Assembly: GCA_005884925.1 (NCBI GenBank)
Contig: VAYU01000062.1
Coordinates: 1-64,000 of the forward strand
DNA: 64,000 nucleotides
Reading direction: 5' to 3'
From: Actinomycetota bacterium
GTDB taxonomy: Bacteria > Actinomycetota > UBA4738 > HRBIN12
In this document: one piece after another, positions 7,998 to 18,598 of the stretch
How the letters are laid out: each line of letters starts with the position of its first letter
Position numbering within the stretch: position 1 is the first letter of the stretch
The notes under the pieces: generated by a model
Told to the model about the DNA's origin: nothing
The model's database searches: none
Seen by the model: only the letters and a program-made list of their open reading frames with translations
Program-made: the position numbers and the translations under genes

Positions 7998-10900
7998 GTG
8001 CGCGAACGTGTGCGGCCCTCCAGTCCCCCTCGGCGGCCGAACGGGCGGCGCGACGTGCTCATCGTCGCGGTGGCCGTGGCCGTGCTCTTCGTCGTGGGCA
8101 GCGCCCTCGGCATCTTCGGGCGGCTGCAGGATCGTTTGGCGTCCGGGGGTCGCGGCGAGGCGCTCGGGCTGGCTCTCCTCGCGCTCATCGGCACGGCCGT
8201 CCTGGCGCTCCGCCGATCATCTCGCGCAGACCGGGAGCAGCGACTCCGGGAGACTGCCGACGCCCGCCTGCGGGCCTTGATCGAAGGGTCTCCCGCTGTC
8301 TCGTACAGCTGGGACCCGACGACGCACCACCACCTCTACGTGAGCCCGCAGGTGGAGCAGCTCCTCGGCGTCTCACCGGAGCGCTACGCCGACGAGTGGG
8401 TGGCCATGATCCACCCCGACGACCGTGAGGGGGTCCTGGCGTCGTCGGCGGATTCCGACGTCACCGGGGCGCGGTTCGTGGCCGAGTACCGCTCGTACCG
8501 GGCGGACGGGCAGCTCGTGTGGATCCGCGACGAGGCCAACTACGTCGCCTTCGGCGAAACAGGCCGTCCGACCCTGTCGCAGGGAGTGATGTACGACATC
8601 ACGGCCCGGAAGGAGGCAGACGCTCGAGCGTTCACCGCCGAACGCCAGTTCCAGACGCTGGTCGAGCGGGTGCCCGCGATCGCCTACGTCTGGGACGCAG
8701 CGCACGCCCCGGGCGTCGCGCCCGCCACCTACATCAGCCCGCAGATCGAGCACGTGCTCGGATACGACGCGGCGGATTGGATGAACGACCCGGCCGCCTG
8801 GCACGATCACGCGCATCCCGACGACGCCGCGCGCGTGCTCGAAGCCTGGAGCGACGCCGTCGAGGAGCGCAGACCGTTCGTCGACGAGTATCGGATGCGC
8901 GCTGCCGACGGATCGTGGCGCTGGCTGCGGGACGAGGCCAATCCGGTCGCGGAGAACCCGGGGGGCAGTCTCATCTATCAGGGCGTGATGCTCGACATCA
9001 CGGAGCGTCACGACGCCGAGGACCGGCTGCGTGAAGCGGAAGAACGGTGGCGCACCCTCCTGGAGGATCTCCCGGTGGTCGCCTACATGATCGAGTCGAC
9101 GCGCGAAGGCGAGGTCGGCGAGCGGTGGGTCGGGCCCGGCATCGAGGCGCTCGTCGGCGTGAGCCCCGGTGACTGGCTCGGGGATCTGCAGACATGGACG
9201 AGGATGCTTCATCCGGACGATCGGGACGAGGTCCTCGACGAATGGGAGCGGACCGCCCACGTCGGCATGCCGTTCGACATGGAGTACCGGATGATCCACC
9301 GGGACGGACGGGTCATCTGGGTGCACGACCAGGCCGTCTCGGTGCTCACCGACGGCCGGTTCTACGCCGAAGGCGTGTTCTACGACGTGACGGCTCGGCG
9401 AACGGCCGAGCGCGCCCTCATACAGGCAGAGGATCGCTTCAGGAGCCTCGTGGAGCGGCTCCCTCAGATCGTCTACGTCGAAGACGCCCTCACCGGGGAG
9501 GACATCTACGTGAGTCCGCAGATCGAAGCGGTCTACGGGTACACGCCCGAGGAATGGACACGGGACACGGGGCTGTGGGAGAAGAGCATCCATCCGGATG
9601 ATCGGGCCTGGGTGATGGCTGCCGATCACGAGGATACCGGTGACCGTTGGAGCGTCGATCACCGCTCGATCACGCGTGACGGCCGCGTGATCTGGATCCA
9701 CAACGACGCCGAGCTGTTGCGCGACGGCGAGGGCAACCCCCTGTACTGGCAAGGCGTGATCTACGACATCACCGAACGCAAGCAGGCGGAGGAACGCCTC
9801 CGCGAGGCGGAGGAGCGGTACCGCACGCTCGTCGAGCAGCTTCCGGTGGCGATCTACACGGACGCGACGGACGATCTGAGCACCGCGCTCTACATCAGCC
9901 CGCAGTACGAACGGCTGACCGGCTACACCCCCGAACAACGCCTGATGGACCCCGGCCTGTGGGTCCGGATGCTCCACCCCGACGACCGCGAGCGCGTGCT
10001 CGTGGAGTCGAAGCGAACGAACCGAACGGGCGACCCCTTCGACGTCGAGTACCGGGTCGTCCGGGCCGACGGCACCATCACGTGGTTACACGACCACGCG
10101 ATGGTGGTCGCCGGCCCGGACGGCAAGCGTCTGTGGCACGGGGTGCTCCAGGACATCACCGCGGAGAAGGCGGCCGAAGCGCAACTGCGGGAGGCGGAGG
10201 AGCGCTACCGGCAACTCGTCGAGGAGATCCCCGCCGTCACCTACCTCGATGAGTTCGACCCGGCCGACCCCGATCTCTGGCCGACGATCTACATCAGCCC
10301 GCAGGTCGAGACGATCCTCGGGTACACGCCCGAGGAGTGGAAGGCGAACCCGTGGATCTGGCAGGAGATGATCCATCCGGACGACCGCGAGCGGGTCGCC
10401 GAGGCGGAACGCCGCCACTACGTGGACGGCGAGCCGCTCGACGTGGAGCATCGCGTCACGGCGAAGGACGGCACGGTGTGGTGGTTACGCGACCAGGCCT
10501 CGATCGTTCGCGACGAGGATGGTCGGCCGCGGTTCAGCCACGGCTTCCTGATCGATGTCGGCGAGCGCAAGGCGGCCGAACAGGCGATGCACGACGCCGA
10601 GCGCCGGTACCGATCGCTGATCGAGACGCTGCCGTCGGTGACGTACATCGACACCTTGGGCGAGGACTCGATCCCCGTCTACGTCAGCCCGCAGGTCGCC
10701 ACGATCTTCGGGTACGGACCCGATGAGTGGCGATCGATCGATCGGCTCTGGCGGAGCCGTCTGCACCCTGACGACCTCGAGCGGACGCTGGATGCGGTTC
10801 GGGCTCACGCCACGACCTTGGAACCGTTCGATGTCGAGTACCGGTTCCAACACCGGGACGGAACCTGGATGTGGGTCCGCGACCAAGCGGTCGTGATCCG

Positions 10901-12161
10901 CGACGAAGAGGGCACACCGTTGTTCTCCCAAGGGGTCATGCACGACGTCACCCGGGAGAAGACCGCCGAAGGAAGGCTCCGGGAAGCCGAGGAGCGCTAC
11001 CGGGGCATCGTCGAGCACGTCCCTGCCGCGATCTATCTCGACCGGGCGGACGCCAGCATGGAGTCGGTCTACGTCAGCCCCCAGATCCTCGAGATCGCGG
11101 GTGTCACGCCCGAGCGATGGTTGCAGGACCCCGAGCTCTGGCTCCGTCTGATGGATCCGAGCGAACGCGATGCCGTCGGCGCCAGCTACACCCTCGCGGC
11201 GACCTCGGGGATGCCGTGGAGCGCCGAGTATCGCCTGCACACGCCCGACGGTCGCACGATCTGGGTGCACGACGAGACCACGTTCCTCCATGCCGACGAC
11301 GGCACGCCGCTGTACCTGCAGGGCGTCATCTTCGACATCACGGAGCGCAAGCTGGCCGAGCAGGCCCTCCGCGAGAGCGAACAGCGGGAGCGGGACGCCG
11401 CCGAGCGGTTGCGCGCGCTCGACGAGATGAAGAACACCTTCCTCGCGGCGGTCTCCCACGAGCTGCGGAGCCCGCTGACGTCCATCCTCGGACTGTCCCT
11501 CACGCTCGAACGAACACCGGAGATGCCCGACGCCGACCGGGGGGATCTGCTCCGGCGATTGGCCCAGAACGCGTCGAAGCTCGACCGGCTGCTCAAGGAC
11601 CTCCTGGACATCGACCGGCTCAACCGGGGGATCGTGGAGCCGCAGTACCGCGTCACCGACGTCGGTGCGCTCGCGCGACGGACCGTCGAGAGCCTCGACA
11701 TCCTGACGGGAAGGGAGGTCGTCGCCGAGGCCGATGCGGTCGTGATCCCGGTCGACCCGGCAAAGGTGGAGCGGATCGTCGAGAACCTGCTCATGAACGC
11801 CGCACGGCACACGGCACCCGACCGGCGGATCTGGCTGAAGGTCATCGCGCGGGACGGCGGCGTCGCGCTCACGGTCGAGGACGACGGCCCAGGCGTTCCG
11901 GCTGAGATCCGCGGAGCGATCTTCGAGCCGTTCCGTCAGGGTCCGACCGCATCCCCGCACGCGCCCGGGACGGGGATCGGGCTCTCGCTCGTAGCCAGGT
12001 TCGCCCAGCTGCACGGTGGGCGCGCGTGGGTCGACGAGCGCGACGGCGGTGGAGCGTCGTTCCATGTCTTCCTCCCCGGGCAGCGTGATGGAACCCCGGT
12101 TCCCCCGGACGGCGGTGAGGACGAGGGCGAGGCGCAGCTGTCACGCGCCGACGTCGGCTGA
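7998..12161 (+). CDS. Membrane-anchored sensor histidine kinase with eight tandem PAS domains
   Basis: 1387 residues, very long for a histidine kinase. Two membrane segments (about 20-43 and 53-72) are followed by eight PAS/PAC units of roughly 125 residues. Each opens with a phrase like RTLVEQLPVAIY, contains YVSPQ and HPDDR, and closes with QGVIYDITERK. The HisKA domain has the phospho-acceptor His in AVSHELRSPL (about 1155); HATPase motifs are NLLMNAARHT (about 1262) and GTGIGLSLV (about 1325). The GTG start precedes the first membrane segment. No response regulator is adjacent, so it is an orphan kinase. The repeats clearly share ancestry but differ, implying old duplications. Confidence 0.93.
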   Translation: MRERVRPSSPPRRPNGRRDVLIVAVAVAVLFVVGSALGIFGRLQDRLASGGRGEALGLALLALIGTAVLALRRSSRADREQRLRETADARLRALIEGSPAVSYSWDPTTHHHLYVSPQVEQLLGVSPERYADEWVAMIHPDDREGVLASSADSDVTGARFVAEYRSYRADGQLVWIRDEANYVAFGETGRPTLSQGVMYDITARKEADARAFTAERQFQTLVERVPAIAYVWDAAHAPGVAPATYISPQIEHVLGYDAADWMNDPAAWHDHAHPDDAARVLEAWSDAVEERRPFVDEYRMRAADGSWRWLRDEANPVAENPGGSLIYQGVMLDITERHDAEDRLREAEERWRTLLEDLPVVAYMIESTREGEVGERWVGPGIEALVGVSPGDWLGDLQTWTRMLHPDDRDEVLDEWERTAHVGMPFDMEYRMIHRDGRVIWVHDQAVSVLTDGRFYAEGVFYDVTARRTAERALIQAEDRFRSLVERLPQIVYVEDALTGEDIYVSPQIEAVYGYTPEEWTRDTGLWEKSIHPDDRAWVMAADHEDTGDRWSVDHRSITRDGRVIWIHNDAELLRDGEGNPLYWQGVIYDITERKQAEERLREAEERYRTLVEQLPVAIYTDATDDLSTALYISPQYERLTGYTPEQRLMDPGLWVRMLHPDDRERVLVESKRTNRTGDPFDVEYRVVRADGTITWLHDHAMVVAGPDGKRLWHGVLQDITAEKAAEAQLREAEERYRQLVEEIPAVTYLDEFDPADPDLWPTIYISPQVETILGYTPEEWKANPWIWQEMIHPDDRERVAEAERRHYVDGEPLDVEHRVTAKDGTVWWLRDQASIVRDEDGRPRFSHGFLIDVGERKAAEQAMHDAERRYRSLIETLPSVTYIDTLGEDSIPVYVSPQVATIFGYGPDEWRSIDRLWRSRLHPDDLERTLDAVRAHATTLEPFDVEYRFQHRDGTWMWVRDQAVVIRDEEGTPLFSQGVMHDVTREKTAEGRLREAEERYRGIVEHVPAAIYLDRADASMESVYVSPQILEIAGVTPERWLQDPELWLRLMDPSERDAVGASYTLAATSGMPWSAEYRLHTPDGRTIWVHDETTFLHADDGTPLYLQGVIFDITERKLAEQALRESEQRERDAAERLRALDEMKNTFLAAVSHELRSPLTSILGLSLTLERTPEMPDADRGDLLRRLAQNASKLDRLLKDLLDIDRLNRGIVEPQYRVTDVGALARRTVESLDILTGREVVAEADAVVIPVDPAKVERIVENLLMNAARHTAPDRRIWLKVIARDGGVALTVEDDGPGVPAEIRGAIFEPFRQGPTASPHAPGTGIGLSLVARFAQLHGGRAWVDERDGGGASFHVFLPGQRDGTPVPPDGGEDEGEAQLSRADVG

Positions 12162-12184
12162 ACCTCACTGCTTCACCCTTGACC

Positions 12185-12360
12185 CGGCAGATGTAAGTCT
12201 GCTGGCACACCCGGGGTTCGCCGGTGCATCGCCAACCTGAACTGGCTCGTCGAGGGCCTGGCTGAGAAGCGCGAGCCCGGCGGGCCCGGGGCCTGCCGAC
12301 TGGCGATAGGGCTATGCGCCTCGAGCGCCCATCAGTGAGCGACCGGCGAGCAGACCCCGA
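12185..12360 (+). ncRNA. Candidate IS110 bridge RNA leader
   Basis: In the IS110 group the non-coding region between left end and transposase encodes a bridge RNA with target- and donor-binding loops. This leader starts with a small hairpin (GGCAGA / TCTGCT around TGTAAG, about 12186-12202) and continues as GC-rich sequence able to fold. ATAGGGCTAT at 12306-12315 matches ATAGGGCTCT at the predicted right end (13629-13638) in nine of ten bases, as a donor-guide segment might. The RNA ends and fold are inference. Confidence 0.35.
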
Positions 12361-12401
12361 ACCGGACCGGGTGCTTCCCCCGAGTGAAGGAGAGGAGCCA
12401 G

Positions 12402-13619
12402 ATGGACGCTAGGCCATCTGTGGGTCCGCGTCACGCGGGCGTGGACTGGTCGTGGGACCGCCAAGCGGTGTGCGTGATCGACGAGGAGGGAGCGGTCCTG
12501 GATCGGTTCGATGTGAAGCACCAAGCTCGCGAGTTCACCGCGATGACCGAGCGGCTGCGCCGGTGGGGTGTGGAGCGCGTCGCGATCGAACGACCCGACG
12601 GGCCGGTCGTCCAAGCCCTGCTGGACGCAGACGTGCCGGTCGTGGTGATCTCCCCTCGGCAGGTTCGGGCGTTCCGGCTGCGTCACGGGACCGCGGGCAA
12701 CAAGGACGACCGGTTCGACGCCTACGTGCTGGCCGATGCGGTTCGCACCGACGGGCACCGCATGGGATCGCTCGTGCCGGACCGAGATGACACCAGGGCG
12801 CTGCGTGCGCTCGTTCGAGCCCGCAAGGACCTCGTGGGGCACCGGATCGCGGTGCACAACCAGCTGCTCGCGAACCTGCAGCACGCGTTCCCTGGGGCCG
12901 TGGGGCTGTTCGCCCAGCTCGACAGCCCGATCTCGCTCACGTTCCTCGAGCGGTTCCCCACCGTCGATAAGGCGGCGTGGCTATCGGAACGGCGGCTCCA
13001 GGCGTGGCTGCGGTCGGTCGGCTACTGCGGGAACAAGACGCCGGCGAGCCTGATCGCGCACCTGCGGGAGGCTCCCGTGGGGCTCGAGGAAGAGGCCGGG
13101 GTCGGCCACGCGGTGGTGACGATCCAACTGGTGGGGTTGCAGCGCACGATCCGGGTCCAGATCGATGAGCTCGATCACCGGATCGCCGAGGCGCTCAACC
13201 TGCACCCCGACGGGGATATCTTCCGGTCGCTGCCGAGGGCGGGGACCAACCGGGCGGCGCTGCTGCTCGCGGAGATCGGCGATCGCCGTGGGCGGTTCCC
13301 TGACGAGGCCTCGCTTGCGGCGGCGGCGGGGGTGGCGCCGTCCACGCGCGCCTCGGGGAAGCGACACAGCGTGAGCTTCCGACGGGGGTGCGACAAGCAC
13401 CTGCGCTCGGCGCTGGTCGACTTCGCCCAAGACAGCGTGAAGGCGAGTCCTTGGGCTCGCGACATCTACGACCGAGCGCGTTCGCGCGGATGCAGGCACC
13501 CGCACGCGGTCCGGATCGTAGCTAGAGCATGGGTCCGCGTGATCTGGAGGTGTTGGACACAGGGCGTTCCTTACGACCCGACCATCCATGGCGGCCTGAA
13601 CAAGCTTGAGGCCGCCTGA
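12402..13619 (+). CDS. IS110-family transposase (DEDD RuvC-like plus serine domain)
   Basis: 405 residues, normal for IS110. The N-terminal RuvC-like DEDD domain is visible: GVDWSWDRQAV, the acidic VAIERPDG, and NKDDRFDAYVLAD with the last aspartates. The C-terminal Transposase_20 domain has FRSLPRAG, then AAAGVAPSTRASGK and the catalytic-serine region. These enzymes recombine a circular donor at a target chosen by the bridge RNA. The ATG at 12402 is favoured over an earlier codon by GGAGAGGAG just upstream. The gene looks full length with no internal stops, so the element may still be active. Confidence 0.93.
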   Translation: MDARPSVGPRHAGVDWSWDRQAVCVIDEEGAVLDRFDVKHQAREFTAMTERLRRWGVERVAIERPDGPVVQALLDADVPVVVISPRQVRAFRLRHGTAGNKDDRFDAYVLADAVRTDGHRMGSLVPDRDDTRALRALVRARKDLVGHRIAVHNQLLANLQHAFPGAVGLFAQLDSPISLTFLERFPTVDKAAWLSERRLQAWLRSVGYCGNKTPASLIAHLREAPVGLEEEAGVGHAVVTIQLVGLQRTIRVQIDELDHRIAEALNLHPDGDIFRSLPRAGTNRAALLLAEIGDRRGRFPDEASLAAAAGVAPSTRASGKRHSVSFRRGCDKHLRSALVDFAQDSVKASPWARDIYDRARSRGCRHPHAVRIVARAWVRVIWRCWTQGVPYDPTIHGGLNKLEAA

Positions 13620-13637
13620 CAGGTTGACATAGGGCTC

Positions 13638-14057
13638 TCAGCCCGACGGCGTCCGGTCGCACTCGAGGTGCTGGACCACTTCGTCGTAGGCGCCGCCGAG
13701 GCGGCGCGCGGGCGCGGCCGCCTCGGCGGCGGCCTCCGAGAAGGGATCGTCGTCGCCGATCCCGTCCAAGACATCCCGGTAGTCGTCGCGCGCGTCCGAG
13801 AGGGCTTTGCCCATCGCGTCGGGGACCGCGTCGGATCCGTCGACCGCCCCGATCGTGCTGGCGAGCTTCTCGATGTCGCCGCGGACCTCGCCCACCGTCG
13901 CGTCGGTGTTCGGCGCCTCGAGGGAGCTCACCGTCGCTCGGAGGTTCCGCAGGTCCTCACAGAGCGACGCGGCCTGTGCGTGATCCGAACCGTTGCAACC
14001 CGTCGCCGCGAGCGCGACGGCGGCCATGAGCGCTGCGGCGCGGAGGGTCGGTGACAC
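13638..14057 (-). CDS. Putative lipoprotein of unknown function
   Basis: About 139 residues. A signal peptide ([17 protein letters not shown]) ends in a lipobox, so the protein should be lipidated and outside the membrane. The mature part is small, helical and acidic, with two further cysteines (SLCEDL and HLECDR) that could form a disulfide. No family is recognised. I used the GTG that gives the shortest credible signal peptide; another GTG lies five codons upstream. The stop overlaps the predicted right end of the IS110 element, so insertion may have trimmed the C-terminus. It is divergent from lipA, and the start-to-start gap is only about 25 bases. Confidence 0.65.
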   Translation of the reverse strand: MSPTLRAAALMAAVALAATGCNGSDHAQAASLCEDLRNLRATVSSLEAPNTDATVGEVRGDIEKLASTIGAVDGSDAVPDAMGKALSDARDDYRDVLDGIGDDDPFSEAAAEAAAPARRLGGAYDEVVQHLECDRTPSG

Positions 14058-14080
14058 GGCCCGAGCGTACACTCGGCTCG

Positions 14081-15049
<969 letters not shown>

Positions 15050-15070
15050 CCGACCGGCGACCGGGCGGTC

Positions 15071-15625
15071 TCAGGTGGCGTCGGCCACCGCGGTTCGGAG
15101 GCGCGCGAACGCGTCGGCCAGATCGGGCAGCTGATGATGAGCGTTCAGGCCGCTCGGGTTCGGGAGCACCCACAAGCCTGCGCCCTCGAAGCGTTCGTCC
15201 TGCAGGCCGAGCGAAGCCTTCGAGCGCTCGAAGCCGGTGCGATACGCCGTCACGCCGAGGATGGCGACGGCGGCGGGACGGAACCGCCTGATCTTCGTTC
15301 CGAGCGCTCGGCGCCCTTCCCGGAGCTCGGCCGCCGAGAGCTCCGCAGCGGTGGCTGTCGGCCGGCCGACGATGTTCGTGATACCGATCCCGATGCTCAG
15401 GAGCTCCCGGTCGTCGGAGGGTACCCAGATGCGATCGGTGATCCCGGCCAGGTAGAGCGCCTTCCAGAACCGGTTGCCGGGCCGGGCGAAATGGTGCCCG
15501 ACGGCCGCGGAGAAGAGCCCGGGGTTGATGCCGACGAACACGATCACCAGCCCGGGACCGAGCACGTCGGGCACCGACCGGCTCCGTGCCGCCTCGAGCT
15601 CGTCGCGGGTGGGCACGGTCGGCAT
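15071..15625 (-). CDS. mug: G/U mismatch-specific uracil-DNA glycosylase
   Basis: 184 residues, typical of the Mug/TDG family. Active-site motif GINPG sits in VIVFVGINPGLFSA; its Asn activates the water. Family loop LPNPSGLNAHH is near the C-terminus and inserts into the DNA gap. GHHFARPGNRFWKAL and TNIVGRPTATAAEL also match. The enzyme removes uracil or ethenocytosine from mispairs, a repair task suited to a GC-rich genome. It is convergent with lipA (21-base gap), and its start is 23 bases from the 3' end of the RNase P RNA on the same strand. Confidence 0.92.
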   Translation of the reverse strand: MPTVPTRDELEAARSRSVPDVLGPGLVIVFVGINPGLFSAAVGHHFARPGNRFWKALYLAGITDRIWVPSDDRELLSIGIGITNIVGRPTATAAELSAAELREGRRALGTKIRRFRPAAVAILGVTAYRTGFERSKASLGLQDERFEGAGLWVLPNPSGLNAHHQLPDLADAFARLRTAVADAT

Positions 15626-15645
15626 CGGCCGAGCGTATCCGTGAT

Positions 15646-16050
<405 letters not shown>

Positions 16051-16064
16051 CTGACGGTACCGCG

Positions 16065-16484
16065 TCAGCGGCCGCGAGAGGCGAGCCACGCGTCGACCCC
16101 TTCGTTGGCGAGCCGGTCCGCCTCGGTGTTCCGCTCGCGCGGGACGTGCTCGTACCGGATCCGTTCGAACCCCGACGCGAGCTGCCGCAGCTTCCGGTGG
16201 AGCGGCTGCAGGTGGGAGGTCTTGACCTTGTAGACGCCGGTGAGCTGGTTGATCAGGAGCTGGCTATCCGACCGCAGCAGCACGTCTGTGGCGCCAAGCT
16301 CACGGGCACGCTCGAGTCCGAGGATCGCGGCCGTGTATTCGGCCACGTTGTTCGTGGTCTCCCCGAGCCCCTGGGAGATCTCCGCGGCGATCTCGCCGTC
16401 GGGCGTCGTGAGCTGCGATCCGGCTCCGGCCGGACCCGGGTTTCCGCGCGCAGCACCGTCGCACCAGACGATCAGCCTGGTCAC
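16065..16484 (-). CDS. Ribonuclease HI-family protein
   Basis: 139 residues. The four RNase H carboxylates are visible: Asp in IVWCDGAARGNPGPAG, Glu in TNNVAEYTA, Asp in LLRSDSQLLINQL and Asp in RERNTEADRLANEG. This is the compact form that, in actinobacteria, may be fused to an acid phosphatase; no phosphatase domain is present. The GTG start overlaps the stop of the zinc-ribbon gene by GTGA, setting the start and implying coupling. It degrades RNA in RNA-DNA hybrids such as primers and R-loops. The RNase P RNA follows 15 bases later on the same strand. Confidence 0.92.
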   Translation of the reverse strand: MTRLIVWCDGAARGNPGPAGAGSQLTTPDGEIAAEISQGLGETTNNVAEYTAAILGLERARELGATDVLLRSDSQLLINQLTGVYKVKTSHLQPLHRKLRQLASGFERIRYEHVPRERNTEADRLANEGVDAWLASRGR

Positions 16485-17188
16485 AGCACGAGGATCCGTC
16501 GGCAGTACTCGCAGCGAGCGATCCCCTCGGTCCGCTTGACGCGGTCGAGCTCCACCGACGAGAGCTTCTCGTGACATCCCTGGCACACGCCGTCGATGAG
16601 GGCGACGGCCGCGACCCCCTTCTTCTGCGGCCGCAGATCCTCGTACAGCTCGAAGAGCTCCGGGTCGATCCCGGATGCCAGTCGCGCTCGCTCCTCGCGG
16701 CGTGTCACCAGCTCTGCGCCGACCGACTCCAGTTCGCGCGTCGCGTTCCCCGCCACGTGGTCGACGGCGCTTCGGAGCTCGGTCGCACGCTCCTCCGCTT
16801 CCTTCGCCCGTCGTTCGACGTCCTCGCGCCGCTCGAGCACGACCAGCAGCTCGTCCTCACGCTCGGACCTCCGCTTCTTGAGGTTGTCCACCTCGTGTTG
16901 GATCGATCCGAGCTCCCTCGCGTTCGCGACGGCCCCGCCGTAGAGACGGCTCTCCTCGTCGGCGGCCTTGCGCGTGAGCGAATCGATCTCGTGCTCGAGC
17001 TTGGCGCCGTCGCGATCGAACGTATCGATCGCGAGGCGCAGCTCGCCGAGCTCGCGCTCGGCGAGCTCCGCCTGGCCGCGCGCCGCTGCGAGCTCACCCT
17101 CGCCTTCCAGTGCCCGCTTGCGGGCATCGAGCCGATCGATCGCGGTATCGATCGCTTGGAGGTCGAGCAATCCCGAGGGGGTCCCCAT
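16481..17188 (-). CDS. Coiled-coil protein with C-terminal C4 zinc ribbon (zf-RING_7 type)
   Basis: 235 residues. Residues 1-170 are almost entirely charged coiled coil (LDLQAIDTAIDRLDARKRAL to ATELRSAVDHVAG). The C-terminus has a four-cysteine zinc ribbon: IDGVCQGCHEKLSS and IARCEYCRRILVL. This architecture is widespread in actinobacteria and other phyla and is regularly coupled to an RNase HI gene, as here. It is thought to act in nucleic-acid metabolism, but no precise role is established. The start follows the first ATG, with hydrophobic MGTPSGLLDLQAID as usual. Confidence 0.9.
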   Translation of the reverse strand: MGTPSGLLDLQAIDTAIDRLDARKRALEGEGELAAARGQAELAERELGELRLAIDTFDRDGAKLEHEIDSLTRKAADEESRLYGGAVANARELGSIQHEVDNLKKRRSEREDELLVVLERREDVERRAKEAEERATELRSAVDHVAGNATRELESVGAELVTRREERARLASGIDPELFELYEDLRPQKKGVAAVALIDGVCQGCHEKLSSVELDRVKRTEGIARCEYCRRILVL

Positions 17189-17228
17189 CGGCTGCGGAGC
17201 CTAGCTGATGGAGGCCGATACGACGGCG

Positions 17229-17650
17229 TTACGCAGGCGGCATCGGCGGCGGCGGTGGTGCCGTCGCGGCCGGGGACGCGACCGGACCTCGGTAGGTCGA
17301 CGAGCCGAAAGCCAGGATCATCAGGAAGATCCAGCTGAGGAAGAGCAGCCCGAGCGTGAAGCCGACACCGTGACCGAAGTTCTCGGAAAGGTCGTTCAGC
17401 ACGATGATGAGGATGACGATGTTCACGATCGGGACGAACAACAAGACGATCGACCACGCGGGCCGCCCGACGACCTCCAGGAGCACGATCGTGCTGTAGA
17501 TCGGGATGAACGCTGCCCAAGCCGGTTTGCCGGCTTCGTGAAGATCCCGTCGTAGTGGATCACCAACAAGACGTAGATGATGAGGAACCACAGGAAGAAG
17601 GGACCGCCCGACGTGCCGTTGTTGCCGTGATCGGTCGCTTGCACGAACAT
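17229..17650 (-). CDS. Small multi-pass membrane protein (DUF5684-like), frameshifted
   Basis: Two frames together encode a typical DUF5684 protein: GGPFFLWFLIIYVLLVIHY and GIFTK in one, then AGKPAWAAFIPIYSTIV, WSIVLLFVPIVNIVILIIV and LLFLSWIFLMILAFG in the next, ending with a proline-rich tail. Restoring one base at about 17534 (GGCC instead of GGC) joins them into about 140 residues with four membrane segments. The break may be a sequencing error or a recent mutation; no second copy is available here. The protein is sometimes mis-annotated as signal peptidase I. No function is known. Confidence 0.7.
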
Positions 17651-17757
17651 CCCGTGTCCCCTCGGCCCGGTCGACGGCGTGAGCGTCGCACCGCTGGTAG
17701 GACGAAACAACGACCTCAGTCGTTGGCCGCTCGAGGCTGACGGTAGGCTTCGGCCGG

Positions 17758-18537
17758 ATGGAAGCCGAGCTTGCGGAGAAGGTGGCCCTCGTCACCGGAG
17801 CCGGCTCCCCCACCGGGATCGGGTTCGCAACGGCGAAGATCCTGGGGCGGGAGGGAGCCGCGGTCGCGCTCTGCTCGACCACGGAGCGGATCCACGAACG
17901 CGCGGCGGAGTTACACAGCGCCGGCACGCGGGCCGCAGGATTCGTCGCCGACCTGACGGACCGCGGGCAGGTGCGTGAGATGGTCGACGCCGTGATCGAG
18001 GCGTTCGGCCGGATCGACGTGCTCGTCAACAACGCCGGCATGGTGCACGTCGGGATGGACGGACAGCCCGGCGGGCCCTTCCTCGAGCTCTCGGATGCGG
18101 CCTGGGACCTCGATCTGCGGCTCAACCTGGACACGGCCTACGCGGTCACGCGCGCCGCCGTCCCCGGGATGGTCCATCGCGGCTGGGGTCGCGTGGTGAT
18201 GGTCTCTTCGGTCACAGGGTCGATCGCGACCGATCTCGGTTCGGCCGGCTACGCGGCGGCGAAGGCCGGCATGGATGGGTTGATGCGAACCGTCGCGCTC
18301 GAGGTCGGCCATGCGGGCGTCACGGTCAACTCCGTCGCCCCCGGGTGGATCGCCACGGGCTCGCAACTCCCGGAGGAAGCAGCGGCGGGCGTGCATACGC
18401 CGATCGGGCGCTCCGGAACGCCCGATGAGGTGGCCGAGGTGATCGCCTTCCTCGCCAGCGAGCGTGCGAGTTACGTGACCGGCACGCTCATCGTGGTCGA
18501 CGGCGGCAACACGATCCAGGAGACGAAGGGAACCTGA
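17758..18537 (+). CDS. Short-chain dehydrogenase/reductase (FabG-like)
   Basis: 259 residues, classical SDR. The cofactor motif is TGAGSPTGIGFATAK, the NNAG motif is in DVLVNNAGMVH, and the catalytic Ser-Tyr-Lys lies in VMVSSVTGS and GYAAAKAGM. The C-terminal TGTLIVVDGGN is typical of FabG-like enzymes. The residue after the second beta strand (LCSTTERI) suggests NADP use, though this is weak. SDRs of this type reduce 3-oxoacyl groups, steroids or sugars; the substrate cannot be predicted. It is followed by a hairpin and then SURF1. Confidence 0.9.
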   Translation: MEAELAEKVALVTGAGSPTGIGFATAKILGREGAAVALCSTTERIHERAAELHSAGTRAAGFVADLTDRGQVREMVDAVIEAFGRIDVLVNNAGMVHVGMDGQPGGPFLELSDAAWDLDLRLNLDTAYAVTRAAVPGMVHRGWGRVVMVSSVTGSIATDLGSAGYAAAKAGMDGLMRTVALEVGHAGVTVNSVAPGWIATGSQLPEEAAAGVHTPIGRSGTPDEVAEVIAFLASERASYVTGTLIVVDGGNTIQETKGT

Positions 18538-18552
18538 GCGCTCGGGGCCCGA

Positions 18553-18570
18553 GCTCGGCGCGGGCCGAGC
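18553..18570 (+). terminator. Hairpin downstream of the SDR gene
   Basis: GCTCGGC and GCCGAGC form a perfect 7-bp stem around a GCGG loop, 16 bases after the SDR stop. There is no T run, so intrinsic termination is only possible. Confidence 0.35.
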
Positions 18571-18598
18571 CCCAAGCCCCCGTGGCTATGCTCGGCGC

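Larger units (their letters stand above)
12170..13640 (+). mobile_element. IS110-family insertion sequence (ends approximate)
   Basis: The transposase at 12402-13619, about 230 bases of non-coding leader and a short tail form the usual IS110 layout. The right end is probably within ACATAGGGCTCT just past the stop: it lies close to the transposase and contains a possible CT core. The left end is not resolved; it should lie soon after the kinase stop at 12161. IS110 elements lack terminal inverted repeats and usually make no target duplication, so ends cannot be fixed from one copy. It sits between the kinase and a lipoprotein gene whose stop overlaps the predicted right end. Confidence 0.75.
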
